From the IMG/VR virus record IMGVR_UViG_3300027806_000001, positions 119,469 through 183,468 of that record: 64,000 nucleotides of DNA; one strand, written 5' to 3'. Positions within the stretch are counted from its first letter, which is position 1; each line of letters begins with the position of its first letter. Positions 40,634 to 50,000 of this stretch are shown here, piece by piece. Source of the DNA: a virus. The notes beneath the pieces were generated by a model. That model had not been told where the DNA came from, searched no databases, and was given only the letters and a program-made list of their open reading frames with translations. The translations under genes were made by a program, and so were the position numbers.

Positions 40634-42063
40634 TTCTTCTCCTCGTAGCGCTTGAACCTGCTGCGGGACCTGGAGGCCGTCCAGGCGTCGAACCGGTCGG
40701 CGAAGTCTACCTGGATGCCCTTGGACTTGCCGTCGGCGATGCGGCACACGCGGCCCGGCATCTGGGTGTCCTTGATCGGGCTGTTGCCTCCGTCGGCCCG
40801 GACGAGGACCTGGAGCTGCGGGAAGTCCACGCCGGTCGACCAGATGCCAGTGGCGATGGCCCGGCGCACCTTGCCGGAGCTGAAGTCCTGCCGGATGCGC
40901 TCGACCTCCTTGCGGCTGACGGGCTTGCCGTCCGGCAGCAGGCCCTGGTCCTGGAAGTACTTGGCGTTCTCGGCGTCGACCTCGCCGTACACGGCCTTGA
41001 AGTCGGGCAGGAGCTGGGCCAGCCTCAGCGCGTGCTCGACCTTGTCCACCAGGATCAGGATCTGCGGATCGGGATCCGAGAGCCTGGCCGGCACCTCCTC
41101 CTGGACCACCCTGGCGATCGCCGTGTTGCGGGCGACGTTGTTCCAGTAGGCCAGCCGCATCCTGCGCACGTCGGACTTGATGCCGCGCATGGCGTCGGCA
41201 GGGGTGCAGCCCCAGTCCACCCGCCAGACCTCGATCGGGACCACCAGGCCCAGGTCGACGCCCTCCTGGTAGTCCACCTTGCAGACCTTGGTGCCGAAGT
41301 AGGCCTCCATGGCGAGCTTGGTGTTGTCCAGGCGCTGGTCCGGCGATGCGGAGTAGCTGATCAGCTTGCAGCCGCCGAACAGCGGGTAGTAGTCCAGGAA
41401 GCTGGGAGTCAGCAGCTCGTGCACCTCGTCCAGCTGCACGAAGTCGAACTTGTCCAGCTCCAGGCCGCCCAGGGATCCGGACGTGCAGACCATCGGATTG
41501 CCCTGGACGTGCTTGTCCGAGTTCCACACGCCGGCCTGGGGGTGGTTGGCCTTGAGCCGCTGGTGCAGCATGTTGGCCACGGACTTGGACTTGGTCACGA
41601 TCAGGTGGCGCGCCTTGGGGTAGAGCGACACCAGCCTGTCGATGACCACGCCCTTGCCGAAGCCGGTGAGGGCCTCGACGATGCCGTTGTCGGCCTGGAC
41701 GATCGCGTCGATGACCTCCTGCTGGCCGGGCCGGAGCCCGGCCAGGTTCCTGGTCGACGGGACCTGCAGGGCCGAGCACGGCTTGCGCAGGTCGTGCAGG
41801 GCGGGGGCGAACCCGGCCTGCGTCAGCAGGGACATGCACCTTTCCTGCAGGCCGCATGGGAAGTACAGCAGCCCGTTGTCCTCGGCGAACAGCTTCACCT
41901 CGTGCTGCACGAACCGCGGCGCCCTGCCCGGCTTGCGCTCCTGGGTGGAGTGCATGTACCGGAACTTCTCCCTCAGGATGGCGCAGTGCGGGCCGTCCGG
42001 CGTCCGCAGGAACCGCGCGATCCTCTCGATCCTCACCGCATTGCCTTGGCTTGAACTCGACAT
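40597..42063 (-). CDS. SF2 helicase, UvsW/RecG-like, 488 aa
   Basis: Superfamily 2 motifs are clear: TGFGKG (133-138, an atypical P-loop ending in Gly rather than Thr), LDEVH (211-215), SYSAS, and QMPGRVCRI near the end. Such enzymes remodel replication forks and branched DNA. An N-terminal region of 110 residues may recognise DNA. The ATG at 42063 (AAGGAG five bases before) is preferred to an upstream GTG. It belongs with the gp46/47 and UvsX-like proteins. Confidence 0.8.
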   Translation of the reverse strand: MSSSSQGNAVRIERIARFLRTPDGPHCAILREKFRYMHSTQERKPGRAPRFVQHEVKLFAEDNGLLYFPCGLQERCMSLLTQAGFAPALHDLRKPCSALQVPSTRNLAGLRPGQQEVIDAIVQADNGIVEALTGFGKGVVIDRLVSLYPKARHLIVTKSKSVANMLHQRLKANHPQAGVWNSDKHVQGNPMVCTSGSLGGLELDKFDFVQLDEVHELLTPSFLDYYPLFGGCKLISYSASPDQRLDNTKLAMEAYFGTKVCKVDYQEGVDLGLVVPIEVWRVDWGCTPADAMRGIKSDVRRMRLAYWNNVARNTAIARVVQEEVPARLSDPDPQILILVDKVEHALRLAQLLPDFKAVYGEVDAENAKYFQDQGLLPDGKPVSRKEVERIRQDFSSGKVRRAIATGIWSTGVDFPQLQVLVRADGGNSPIKDTQMPGRVCRIADGKSKGIQVDFADRFDAWTASRSRSRFKRYEEKKWTTVEIDLRQA

Positions 42064-42079
42064 TTCCACTCCTTGTTCG

Positions 42080-42418
42080 TCATTTCAGCGTGAAGAGCAC
42101 GTCGTCCACCGCGGAGAGGTCCAGCAGCGTCGTCCTGAGCTGCTGGACCTCCTTGAACGGCTCGAACGGCTCGTCCTCGTACGTGATCAGGCTCCACAGC
42201 CTGCGGCGCTCCAGGTGCTGCCTGAGCTGGGACGACGTGTTGTCTCCGACGAAGCGGTTTACGGCTGTCGCGACCCGCTCCAGCTCGAACTTGTCCAGGT
42301 CCTGCGGAAACATCGCAAAGGGAAGGCTGATGGCCCGGATGAGCTCCCTCTCGTCCCTGGTGAGCTTCACGACGATCCGTCTCCTGGAACGGAACACCCT
42401 GCGGCGCAGCGAGGTCAT
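42080..42418 (-). CDS. Hypothetical protein, 112 aa
   Basis: Basic, helical (LRRRVFRSRRRIVVKLTRDE at the N-terminus); starts at ATG 42418 with AGGAGG, not at the upstream in-frame ATG 42445. ATGA overlap with the gene upstream. A basic DNA-binding role is conceivable; no family recognised. Confidence 0.55.
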   Translation of the reverse strand: MTSLRRRVFRSRRRIVVKLTRDERELIRAISLPFAMFPQDLDKFELERVATAVNRFVGDNTSSQLRQHLERRRLWSLITYEDEPFEPFKEVQQLRTTLLDLSAVDDVLFTLK

Positions 42419-42639
42419 GTCGCCGGCCTCCTGATCGGCTTGCATATCTCCGCCTTCACGGTGGCCTTGCCGTCGTGCCACTGGACCGCGATGCGGGTGT
42501 GGTCGGCCTCGTAGCGGACCGAAAGGGACTCGATCGGCACCGGCTCGCCGTTCGAGAGCCGGGTCTGCAGCAGGGCGGCATGTATCTGCAGCTCCAGCAG
42601 GATGTAGGACAGCGTCGGCAGACTGTCGCACGTGCTCAT
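42415..42639 (-). CDS. Small hypothetical protein, 74 aa
   Basis: Helical start then a beta segment with HTRIAVQWHDGKATVKAEIC. GGAGGG before the ATG, which overlaps the SbcC-like stop. Function unknown. Confidence 0.5.
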   Translation of the reverse strand: MSTCDSLPTLSYILLELQIHAALLQTRLSNGEPVPIESLSVRYEADHTRIAVQWHDGKATVKAEICKPIRRPAT

Positions 42640-44810
42640 GATCCCTCCAGCTCGATGTGGCGGCAGCCGTGGGCGGCCAGCGCCGGACTGTGCGTGATGA
42701 CGATGAACTGGCGGCCGGACGCCTGGCCCAGCCTGGCCAGGTAGCTGAACGCCTCCGCCAGGTCCCTCGAGTTCGACTCCTGCATGGCTCCAGACGGCTC
42801 GTCCAGGGCGAGGACGCCCAGGGTGCTGGCGAAGACGTCGTTGACCGCCAGGAGGTAGCAGACGCTGGCCTGCTGCTTCTGGCCGCCGGAGAGGCGCTTC
42901 GCCGAGTGGACCAGGCCGTCGTTCTTCCTCGCCATGAACTCCAGGCTCTCGTCGATGTAGGCGGTGAAGTCCGCCCGCACCGTCTGCAGGTAGAAGTCCA
43001 GCCGCTCGTTCAGCGCCTGGATGTACTGCATGGAGAGGATCCTCGGCAAGGCGTCCTTGGCCAGGGCGGTGCCCGCCAGGGACAGGACCTGCCTGAACCT
43101 GATGGTCGGCTCGACCGCGGCCTTGCGCTGCTCCTGTACGAGCACCTTGGCCTCGGCCCGCTCCACGGAGGTCTTCAGCTGCTGCAGGACGCCCTTGAGC
43201 CGGATGGCGTCGGCCGCCACCGCATCGGAGTCCTGGCGCGCCTTGAGCAGCCTGGCGTGCTCGTGAGGATCGAACCTGACGTCCGGGATATCGTCCAGCT
43301 TGTCCTGGAGGTCGGCCTGCACCGTCTCGGAGTCGGTCAGGTGGTCCCTCAGGGACGAGATGCCGGACTCCGCCGCCGAGATGCTCCGCAGCAGCATGTC
43401 GTGCAGCCGGGCCCGCTCGGCCAGCTGGGTCTTGATCTGAGGGGTCATGGGGGCGGGCACGCCCACCTCGTCCAGCTCGGCCTGGATCCTGTTGGCCTCC
43501 TCCAGGGCCTTGGCCGCCTTGGCGGAGTAGGAGGCCGAAGCCGAGTCGTGGAGCCGCCAGGCCTCCGCCAGGCCGCGGATCTCCGTCAGCCTGGAGGCCT
43601 CCTCGGCCTTGAGCGCCCGGGATGCCGCCAGCTGGTCGGACATCTCCTGCAGCTGGTCGCCAGGCAGCGCCGTGCTCTGACCGCACTCCGAGCACTGGCC
43701 CTTGGCCGCCAGGGCCACCTTGCGGGCCAGGTCGGCCTCCAGCAGGCGGATGTCCGACAGGCTGTCCAAGCACTGCTGCTCGTCGTCCTTGCTCGGCCTC
43801 TCCTTGGCGGGGGCGACCGGCTCGGCTGCCAGCAGGCCGTCCAGCTCGGCCTGCGACGAGGCGGCCTTGGCCAGCAGGCGGCTCCTGCGCTCGTTGGCCT
43901 GCAGGAGCAGGTCTGCCGAGTACAGGTTGCGCTTGGCCTCCTCGGCCTCCTCGCGGGTCGCCTCCTCCTTGGCACGGTACGAGACCAGGCTGGAGACCTC
44001 GTTCTCAAACCGGGTCTTCAGCTGGGCCTGCCGGGCGGTCTCCTCGCGGATGCGGGAGGCCAGGTCCTTGCGCCGCTGCTCCTGGAGCTGGTCCCGCTGC
44101 ATCTGGTCGAGCCGAGCCCTGATGACGTCGATGTCCAGGGTCTTGAGGGCCTGGAGCGCCTGGTCCAGCTCGCCGCGGCGGCCAGCCTGTTCGCCTAGCA
44201 GGGTGTTGCGCTCATGGATGGCCTCGGCCAGCGGACCCTCGACGTCGGGCACCGTGACGGTCGCCATCAGGTCGCGGACGCCGCACCGGACCTGCTCCAT
44301 CTCGGAAGCCCTGGTCAGGACGTGCAGGGTCTCCTTGAACTTGGCAGGGGTGGCCGAGACGGGAGCCGTGATCGAGTCCTGGTCGACGACCAGGTGCCCG
44401 TCGATGACGGAGGCCGGCAGAGGGATCATCGACTGGGCGCGGTCGAGCGCCTCCTTGGAGCCCTCGACGTCCTCGACCTGGCCCGAGTCGTGCTCGATGC
44501 GCAGGCGGGGAATGCCGAGTCCGGCGAACCGGCGGTCGCCGGCCAGGCACTTGGCGATGTGCAGCACCTTGCTGCCGATGCGCCAGCTGGCCACGAAGTA
44601 CGACAGGTCGCCGGACTCGATGCCCCAGGAGACCCAGCTGGACACGCCGCCGGGAAAGGAGTTGGTGAGGGAGGCCCGGATCATGGTCAGCAGCGTGGAT
44701 TTGCCGCTGCCGATCGGACCGGTGATGACTGTGAGCGAGTCGTCGAACTCGAACTCGAAGTCGCCGCGGAGCAGGCCGACGTTGCGGCCCTTGAGTGAGA
44801 TCAGCTTCAT
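42636..44810 (-). CDS. SbcC/Rad50-like ATPase (T4 gp46 type), 724 aa
   Basis: SMC-type: N-terminal Walker A GPIGSGKS (31-38), long coiled coils interrupted by a zinc-hook-like CSEC near the middle, signature RLSGGQKQQ (639-647) and Walker B VLALDEPSGAM (about 667-677). With the SbcD-like nuclease it makes the exonuclease that resects DNA ends for recombination. The hook differs from the common CPxC only in Ser. ATG has a weak ribosome site. Confidence 0.85.
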   Translation of the reverse strand: MKLISLKGRNVGLLRGDFEFEFDDSLTVITGPIGSGKSTLLTMIRASLTNSFPGGVSSWVSWGIESGDLSYFVASWRIGSKVLHIAKCLAGDRRFAGLGIPRLRIEHDSGQVEDVEGSKEALDRAQSMIPLPASVIDGHLVVDQDSITAPVSATPAKFKETLHVLTRASEMEQVRCGVRDLMATVTVPDVEGPLAEAIHERNTLLGEQAGRRGELDQALQALKTLDIDVIRARLDQMQRDQLQEQRRKDLASRIREETARQAQLKTRFENEVSSLVSYRAKEEATREEAEEAKRNLYSADLLLQANERRSRLLAKAASSQAELDGLLAAEPVAPAKERPSKDDEQQCLDSLSDIRLLEADLARKVALAAKGQCSECGQSTALPGDQLQEMSDQLAASRALKAEEASRLTEIRGLAEAWRLHDSASASYSAKAAKALEEANRIQAELDEVGVPAPMTPQIKTQLAERARLHDMLLRSISAAESGISSLRDHLTDSETVQADLQDKLDDIPDVRFDPHEHARLLKARQDSDAVAADAIRLKGVLQQLKTSVERAEAKVLVQEQRKAAVEPTIRFRQVLSLAGTALAKDALPRILSMQYIQALNERLDFYLQTVRADFTAYIDESLEFMARKNDGLVHSAKRLSGGQKQQASVCYLLAVNDVFASTLGVLALDEPSGAMQESNSRDLAEAFSYLARLGQASGRQFIVITHSPALAAHGCRHIELEGS

Positions 44811-44835
44811 GGTTTTTCTCTGGCGCGAGGAGACA

Positions 44836-44863
44836 GCAGGGCGGCCCTTTCGGACCGCCCTGC
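44836..44863. terminator. GC hairpin with GAAA loop between regulator and SbcC-like gene
   Basis: A stem of about 12 bp with one wobble pair and, on the minus strand, a GAAA tetraloop lies 23 bases past the regulator stop. There is no T-run. It could attenuate transcription from the regulator promoter into the SbcC-like gene. Confidence 0.5.
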
Positions 44864-44885
44864 CGCCGTACCCACGCGAAGGGTT

Positions 44886-45131
44886 TCAGATGGAATGGGG
44901 CCGCTGGCGGCCCTTGGAACGGACGGCCACGCCGCACCGGCGCAGCGTCGAGATCACGCAGGTGACGGAGACTCCGTACTTGGCCGCGATGACCTTGGAG
45001 CTGGCGCCGGCAGCGTAGAGCTCGCACACCTCGGCCTGGACGGAACCGAGCTTGTGCGGCGCGCCGCGGCGGCCTGGACTGGGGGATTCCTGGAGCTGGA
45101 CGTCGGAGTTGGTCTGGTTGAGGTCTTCCAT
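44886..45131 (-). CDS. Small helix-turn-helix regulator, 81 aa
   Basis: After a disordered N-terminal 20 residues, AAGASSKVIAAKYGVSVTCV (about residues 40-59) is a HTH unit of the resolvase/homeodomain type, followed by a basic tail (RSKGRQRPH). Its sigma-70 promoter (TTGACG, 16 bases, TACAAT) predicts transcription starting at the ATG itself, so the message may be leaderless. Two TCCGGA palindromes flank the -10 and may be its operator (autoregulation). It lies between the SbcD- and SbcC-like genes. Confidence 0.65.
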   Translation of the reverse strand: MEDLNQTNSDVQLQESPSPGRRGAPHKLGSVQAEVCELYAAGASSKVIAAKYGVSVTCVISTLRRCGVAVRSKGRQRPHSI

Positions 45132-45165
45132 GTCCGGATTGTAGCTCCGGAAAAGCAGCCGTCAA
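45132..45165 (-). promoter_or_regulatory. Sigma-70 type promoter with TCCGGA repeats
   Basis: On the minus strand TTGACG (45165-45160) and TACAAT (45143-45138) are 16 bases apart. TCCGGA occurs twice (45150-45145 and 45138-45133), one on each side of the -10. The predicted start is at or within a base or two of the ATG at 45131. Confidence 0.7.
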
Positions 45166-45183
45166 CTCATTCCGAAAATTCTT

Positions 45184-46329
45184 TCAGACCAATCCGACCT
45201 TTCGCTTCAGGTCGTCGATCGCGTGATCCAGGCCGGAGTTCACGGCCTGCTCCACGAACTCGGCGGCATCCTTGGCCGCCGGGTCCTGCATATCTAAGAC
45301 CTGGGCCAGCGCCTCGGTCAGGGTGGCCCGTCCGGACGGAGAGCCACCCTGCACGGGCGACTCTCCGTCCGAAGCGGACAGGACCTTGCGGAAGACATGG
45401 GCCTGCTCCTCGAAGTCCTTCAGCGCCGACCGCAGGGCCGGCGTCAGCTCGAGCGGGACGGTCAGGTGCATGCGCGGCAGGACCGGACCCATGAACCTGC
45501 GCATGGCGTCGCAGTCCTCGGGATCGCGGTTCGCCTGCAGCCAGGCCGCAGCCTGCTCCACGTGCTGCTCGTCCAGCAGCATGCCCTGGTAGAAGGGCCT
45601 GCAGCGCAGCGGCCTGCGCTCGACCGACAGGTCGTCGTTGACCACGATGAAGGACTTCTCCTGCGGTTCGCCGAGCCGGTGCATCCACATGGAGCCGCTG
45701 TAGAGGAACCGGGTCCCCTTGGGGCCGGTCCAGTCCCACTCCATGTGGACGTCGCCCATCAGCACGAGCCGGTGGTTGCCGTCGAACCAGGACAGGTCCA
45801 GGTCGCACAGCGGGCCGTCGATGCCGGGCAGGTTGAGCAGCGGCACGGACTGCTGGGCCAGGCCGTGCAGGACCAGGATGTCCGTCTCCGGCAGGGCTCC
45901 GCCCTCCAGCAGGCCCTCCCACTGCTTGCGGGTCCGCCAGTTGTAGCCGGCGATGCTGAAGCCCTGGCCGAAGCCTGCGAAGACCTCGTGGTCGTTCCAG
46001 GCCTCCATGTTCTCGGCGCAGCTGGCGGCCCCTCCCTCGAGGGACAGCCGGCGGAAGCCCCGCTCGTGGTTGCCGTCGACGTACAGGTTGACGTTGCCGG
46101 CGTCCACGTTGCGGCGGAGGATGCGGCGGAGCTCGATGACGTGGGAGTCGCCGATGACCGGAGTGTCGACCTGGTCGCCGCCGAGCACCAGCGGCAGGCC
46201 GTTCCCTGTGCAGTGGTCCACGACCTGGGTCAGGGCGTAGAGGTCGTCTCCGTACAGCTCCCGGACGGCCTTGTAGGCGGATTCGCGGGCCTGGAGGTCC
46301 GCACAGAAGACAAGCATTGGCTTGGGCAT
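45184..46329 (-). CDS. SbcD/Mre11-like nuclease (T4 gp47 type), 381 aa
   Basis: Calcineurin-type metallophosphoesterase motifs in order: CADLQ (9-13, with Gln where the family has His), GGDQVD (50-55), GNHE (86-89), LHG and GDVH (about 193). The Gln replaces one metal ligand, so metal binding may be altered. The C-terminal 130 residues would contact the coiled-coil ATPase encoded downstream. GAGGAAG upstream of the ATG. Acts at DNA ends. Confidence 0.8.
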   Translation of the reverse strand: MPKPMLVFCADLQARESAYKAVRELYGDDLYALTQVVDHCTGNGLPLVLGGDQVDTPVIGDSHVIELRRILRRNVDAGNVNLYVDGNHERGFRRLSLEGGAASCAENMEAWNDHEVFAGFGQGFSIAGYNWRTRKQWEGLLEGGALPETDILVLHGLAQQSVPLLNLPGIDGPLCDLDLSWFDGNHRLVLMGDVHMEWDWTGPKGTRFLYSGSMWMHRLGEPQEKSFIVVNDDLSVERRPLRCRPFYQGMLLDEQHVEQAAAWLQANRDPEDCDAMRRFMGPVLPRMHLTVPLELTPALRSALKDFEEQAHVFRKVLSASDGESPVQGGSPSGRATLTEALAQVLDMQDPAAKDAAEFVEQAVNSGLDHAIDDLKRKVGLV

Positions 46330-46361
46330 TTTCTTCCTCTTTCGATGGGTTGGGGTGCGAG

Positions 46362-46480
46362 GCCGGACCCCTCGACTCCTGCGTACGTTATATGGCCTCT
46401 ATATACCTAGGGGTTCTACCTATGGGTATACCTATTAGGTTATACAATCATCTAACGTACGCAACAGTCGGGGGTCCGGC
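46362..46480. repeat. Long imperfect inverted repeat enclosing AT-rich TACCTA iterons (origin candidate)
   Basis: Arms 46362-46390 and 46453-46480 pair over about 26 positions, including a perfect 11-bp TGCGTACGTTA / TAACGTACGCA at the inner end, with a small internal loop and one bulge. The 62-base middle is very AT-rich for this genome and holds three units of TACCTAnnGG starting at 46404, 46417 and 46429. No gene is present. Layout (iterons, AT-rich core, inverted repeat) is that of a replication origin or a protein-binding control site. Confidence 0.55.
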
Positions 46481-46493
46481 TCCAGGGGTCGTG

Positions 46494-46817
46494 TCAGGGT
46501 TCCTTGGGCTCGTCCAGCAGGCCGACCTTGCGGTTGACGGCCATGGCGCAGGCGTAGATGGCCGCGGTCATGACGAGCCAGGTCCAGAGCCCCCGGTGGA
46601 AGGCCAGGCACTGGGCGGCCGCCAGGGCCATGGAGACCTGCACCGTGAGGCAGGACTCGCAGGACACCATCCTCTGCAGGAAGGTCTCCTGGCGGTCGGC
46701 CCAGGCCATCACGGTGTCGACGAAGATGCTCAGGTTGTGCAGGCTCCAGACGATGGCGTAGGCCGCCAGGCCCAGCACCAGTCCGGACAGCAGGATCTCT
46801 TGCAGCCAGGGGATCAT
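46494..46817 (-). CDS. Small membrane protein, 107 aa
   Basis: Two or three hydrophobic helices (about 7-25, 54-72, 76-94); between the first two is a soluble segment with CESC. The CxxC within a membrane protein of this size recalls the DUF1360-type family, but I am not sure. The start overlaps the small gene upstream (ATGA). Function unknown. Confidence 0.6.
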   Translation of the reverse strand: MIPWLQEILLSGLVLGLAAYAIVWSLHNLSIFVDTVMAWADRQETFLQRMVSCESCLTVQVSMALAAAQCLAFHRGLWTWLVMTAAIYACAMAVNRKVGLLDEPKEP

Positions 46818-46930
46818 TTCTTGCCTCCGAGGACTCCGCGGCCCAGGATGTAGATGCCTGCCGCGGCGATGGCGGTGCAGGGGTAGTTGTAGAGGGCGAT
46901 CAGGAACAGGATCAGGATGATGAAGGGCAT
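46814..46930 (-). CDS. Single-pass membrane protein, 38 aa
   Basis: AAGGAGGGG seven bases before the ATG; MPFIILILFLIALYNYPC then a second hydrophobic stretch and GGKK end. ATGA overlap with the next gene. The strong ribosome site and coupling make this a convincing very short gene. Possible partner of the membrane protein downstream. Confidence 0.7.
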   Translation of the reverse strand: MPFIILILFLIALYNYPCTAIAAAGIYILGRGVLGGKK

Positions 46931-46993
46931 GGGCCCCTCCTTCGGACGGGGTTTCTCTTGCCTGCCCTCGATGGGCGGGTCGGGATTGTTCCG

Positions 46994-47025
46994 CGCCGGC
47001 CCGGGCCGGCGGCTTGGGGCCGGCG
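46994..47025. terminator. GC hairpin after the 1,560-aa gene
   Basis: CGCCGGCCC / GGGCCGGCG 9-bp stem begins three bases past the stop at 47028. No T-run. Similar in style to the other post-stop hairpins. Confidence 0.45.
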
Positions 47026-47027
47026 GC

Positions 47028-50000
47028 TCAGGCGATGTTCGCGGAATATGCCGGCATTCCCGGCACGGTCCTGATCAGCCACACGCCTCGATCGTTGTTG
47101 TCCACGTTGGACGGGGTCATTATCGTCGCAGGCAGGTCCGTCTGGCCGGCGTCGGTCCTGGAGAGGGACACGACGTTCGGAGCAACGGTGATGCGCCAGA
47201 TGTACCTCGGCACCATGGATCCCACGACCATGCCTCCGCTGACGACCATGCGGGCGGCCTGGTTCAGCTGGAGCCGGTCTACGGGCTGCGAGACGCTGCC
47301 GGCCTGGTTGGAGCAGGGCCGGACCTTCTTGTCGTTCGAGATCCTCGACCACTCGTCGATGGCCCGCTGCATGAAGTGGTCGTCGGCCACCGGCTGGTTG
47401 AAGTACTGGATGAACTTCGCCCCCGCCAGGAACGAGTGGTAGCAGATCTCGTTGAAGTACTTGGCTCCGCCGGAGTCCGTGCCGTACCGGCTGAAGCTGT
47501 TCTGCGCCACAGGGGAGCAGATCCACGGCGCCAGGTCCTGCCAGGCCTGCGGATAGGACCGCAGCATGCCTCGAAGCCTCACGCAGTCGGTGACGAACGC
47601 CATGTAGAGGGCGCTGGGCATGGCCGTCGCTCCGGCGGTCCAGGCGTACCTCTGGGCGTCCGTGGTCGGCGACGGGACGTAGCCGTAGCCTGAGTAGAAG
47701 CCTCCCGACAGCTCGCCGTAGAGCACCGGCGCCGCGCCGATGTCCGGCATGGCGTTCACCTTGGGCCCGGAGTAGTGGCCGTTGCTCTCGAAGACGTACC
47801 TGCCCTCCTCGACGCTCAGCGGAAACTTGGCGTAGTTGTAGTACCCAGGCATCTGCCCGGTGGCGTCCAAGTAGGCCGGTAGCCCGGCCCACTTGCCAAG
47901 GTTGTGCTGGATGCAGGTCATCGCCTCCAGGACGGAGGTCCACGCATGCCATATGGCCCTGGACTCGTCCGTGCCGATGCCCCACGGGGACCTGAAGTCC
48001 TGCCTCGAGGAGATGTTGGTGTAGATCCCCATCAGCGACCTGGCCGCGGCGACCTTGTCGGCAGGCGTCGGGATGGTCGCGCCGAACTGAGCCCGGATGG
48101 CCTGGTAGTAGTCGAAGAACAGCTCCGCGAAGGACTTGCCCTGGTACACAGGGGTCGTGCCGAACCTGACGTCGTCGACGATCGCGACCGTCCTGCGGGG
48201 ATCGGGAACGGTCTTCCAGCTCGTGTTCGGGTTGGTCGTCCAGCCGGCAGGCAGGCCGTTGACGTCGAACGTGCCGTCGTAGGCGTTGTACGGCGAACCC
48301 AGGCCCAGGCCGTTCCAGCCCTCCCAGTCGTCGCAGACCAAGTTGATCTCGGCTCCCCGCTGGCGCAGGGCGGACAGGGTGGCCGTGATCGATGCTCCGC
48401 AGTGGGCGGTGCTGGTGTAGGCCCACGGCGTCATGAACCTCAGCGGGCTGGGATCGCCGTAACCGACGATGTTGCCGGTATAGGTCGTGCCGTCGGAGGT
48501 CGCGGCGTAGTAGTTGTTGAGGTTCAGTTCCTCGTTCGGAGGGGACTCGTACATCCAGTAGGTCGGCAGGATCGCCCGCCTGTTTGGCGGCCGGGACATG
48601 ATCTCGTTCACCAGGTTGTCGAGCGCGGTGCCCGAAAGGGCGGCTCCCGGCCCCGGAGGACGGATCCCTGGAACGTTGACCAAGGGCACCACGTCCTTGA
48701 TCGCTGTTCCGTTGGATGTAGTGCCAAGAACGTTGTTGTTGGTCCAGCATGCAGACCAGACCCTCTGGTTCTCGCCGAGGCCGGGACTGGAGGAGTTGAT
48801 GTCGGCGGGCAGTACCTGGATGCTGACGTAGTCGTCGGGGTAGGTGTTGCCTGCCCAGCTGGGGGATTCGATCGAGCCTCCCTGCAGGGCCCGGATGCGC
48901 TGCACCAGATCCAGCATCAGCAGCTCGAGTCCGTCCTTGATTGCCTGGGCCGTGGCGGGCAGGGCCCAGTAGGCGTCGTCCGAGGTCGAGACGGTCTGGC
49001 CGGGCATGAACCTGGCCGCGTAGGCGGCGCGGATGGCCAGCTGGGAGGTCCTGGTGGGATCTCCGACCGGGGCCAGCGCCGAGAACAACAGGGTGCTGTG
49101 CTCGCTCCACGGGTGATGCACGACGACCGCGTCGGCGCCCTTGAGCAGGGCTGGGACGACGCAGTTGCCGATGATCTGGGCCGGGTGGGTGAATGTGTAG
49201 TCCCCGACTCCGGAGTTGGACGAGACGTTCAGCAGCTCGAACGACCTCATGCAGAGCCGGACGACCGCGACGGATTCCTTGGACGGGTTGTCGGCCTTGA
49301 ACGCCTGGATGGCGCCCATGACGTCCTCGGACATCATCCGGTCGGCCTGGTCGTCGTCGACTATGAATGAGGCCATCCGCACGCTCTGCCTCAGCACGGC
49401 GGCCGCGAGGTCGGAGTCCGCCAGGACGTCGGCGGCCTGGTACCCGATCCACCTGGAGGCGGCGTCGCGGGTCGCGGAATCCGCGCGGTCGATGCGGACG
49501 TAGTCGCCCTCGCAGTTGGGGTTGAGCGGAGAGCCGAGGTCGCAGAGCAGGGGCTCCATCCTGGGGACGTCCAGGAAGCCCCACTTCTTGGCCGGGTAGG
49601 CCGCGCGCACCGCCTGCAGGCAGGACTTCATCGAGGCGATCGTCGAGGCCCTGGTGGCGTACGGAGGGACCTGCGGTTCGTAGAGCGGTCCGCCTTGCAG
49701 CAGGGAAACGTACGGGGTGGCAAAGTCCAGCAGGACCATCTCCGAGGAGGCCACGGTCGGCAGCACCCCGAGGGACAGCCCTCCGGTGCCCGCTATGCGG
49801 GCAAGCAGTTCGGCCGAATCGATCGTGCCGAGCGTAGAGTCGTGCGTCTGGTTGGCCTTGGCTTGCGGGATCATGCAGCAGCGCTTCGCCCCGAGGACGG
49901 TGAACTGCGGGAGGCCGGTCTCGTAGGGCAGCTCTGAGACGTAGACGTCGACCTCCCGCATGACCGGGAGCTTCGCGGATGGAGGAGCCGCCAGCGACAC

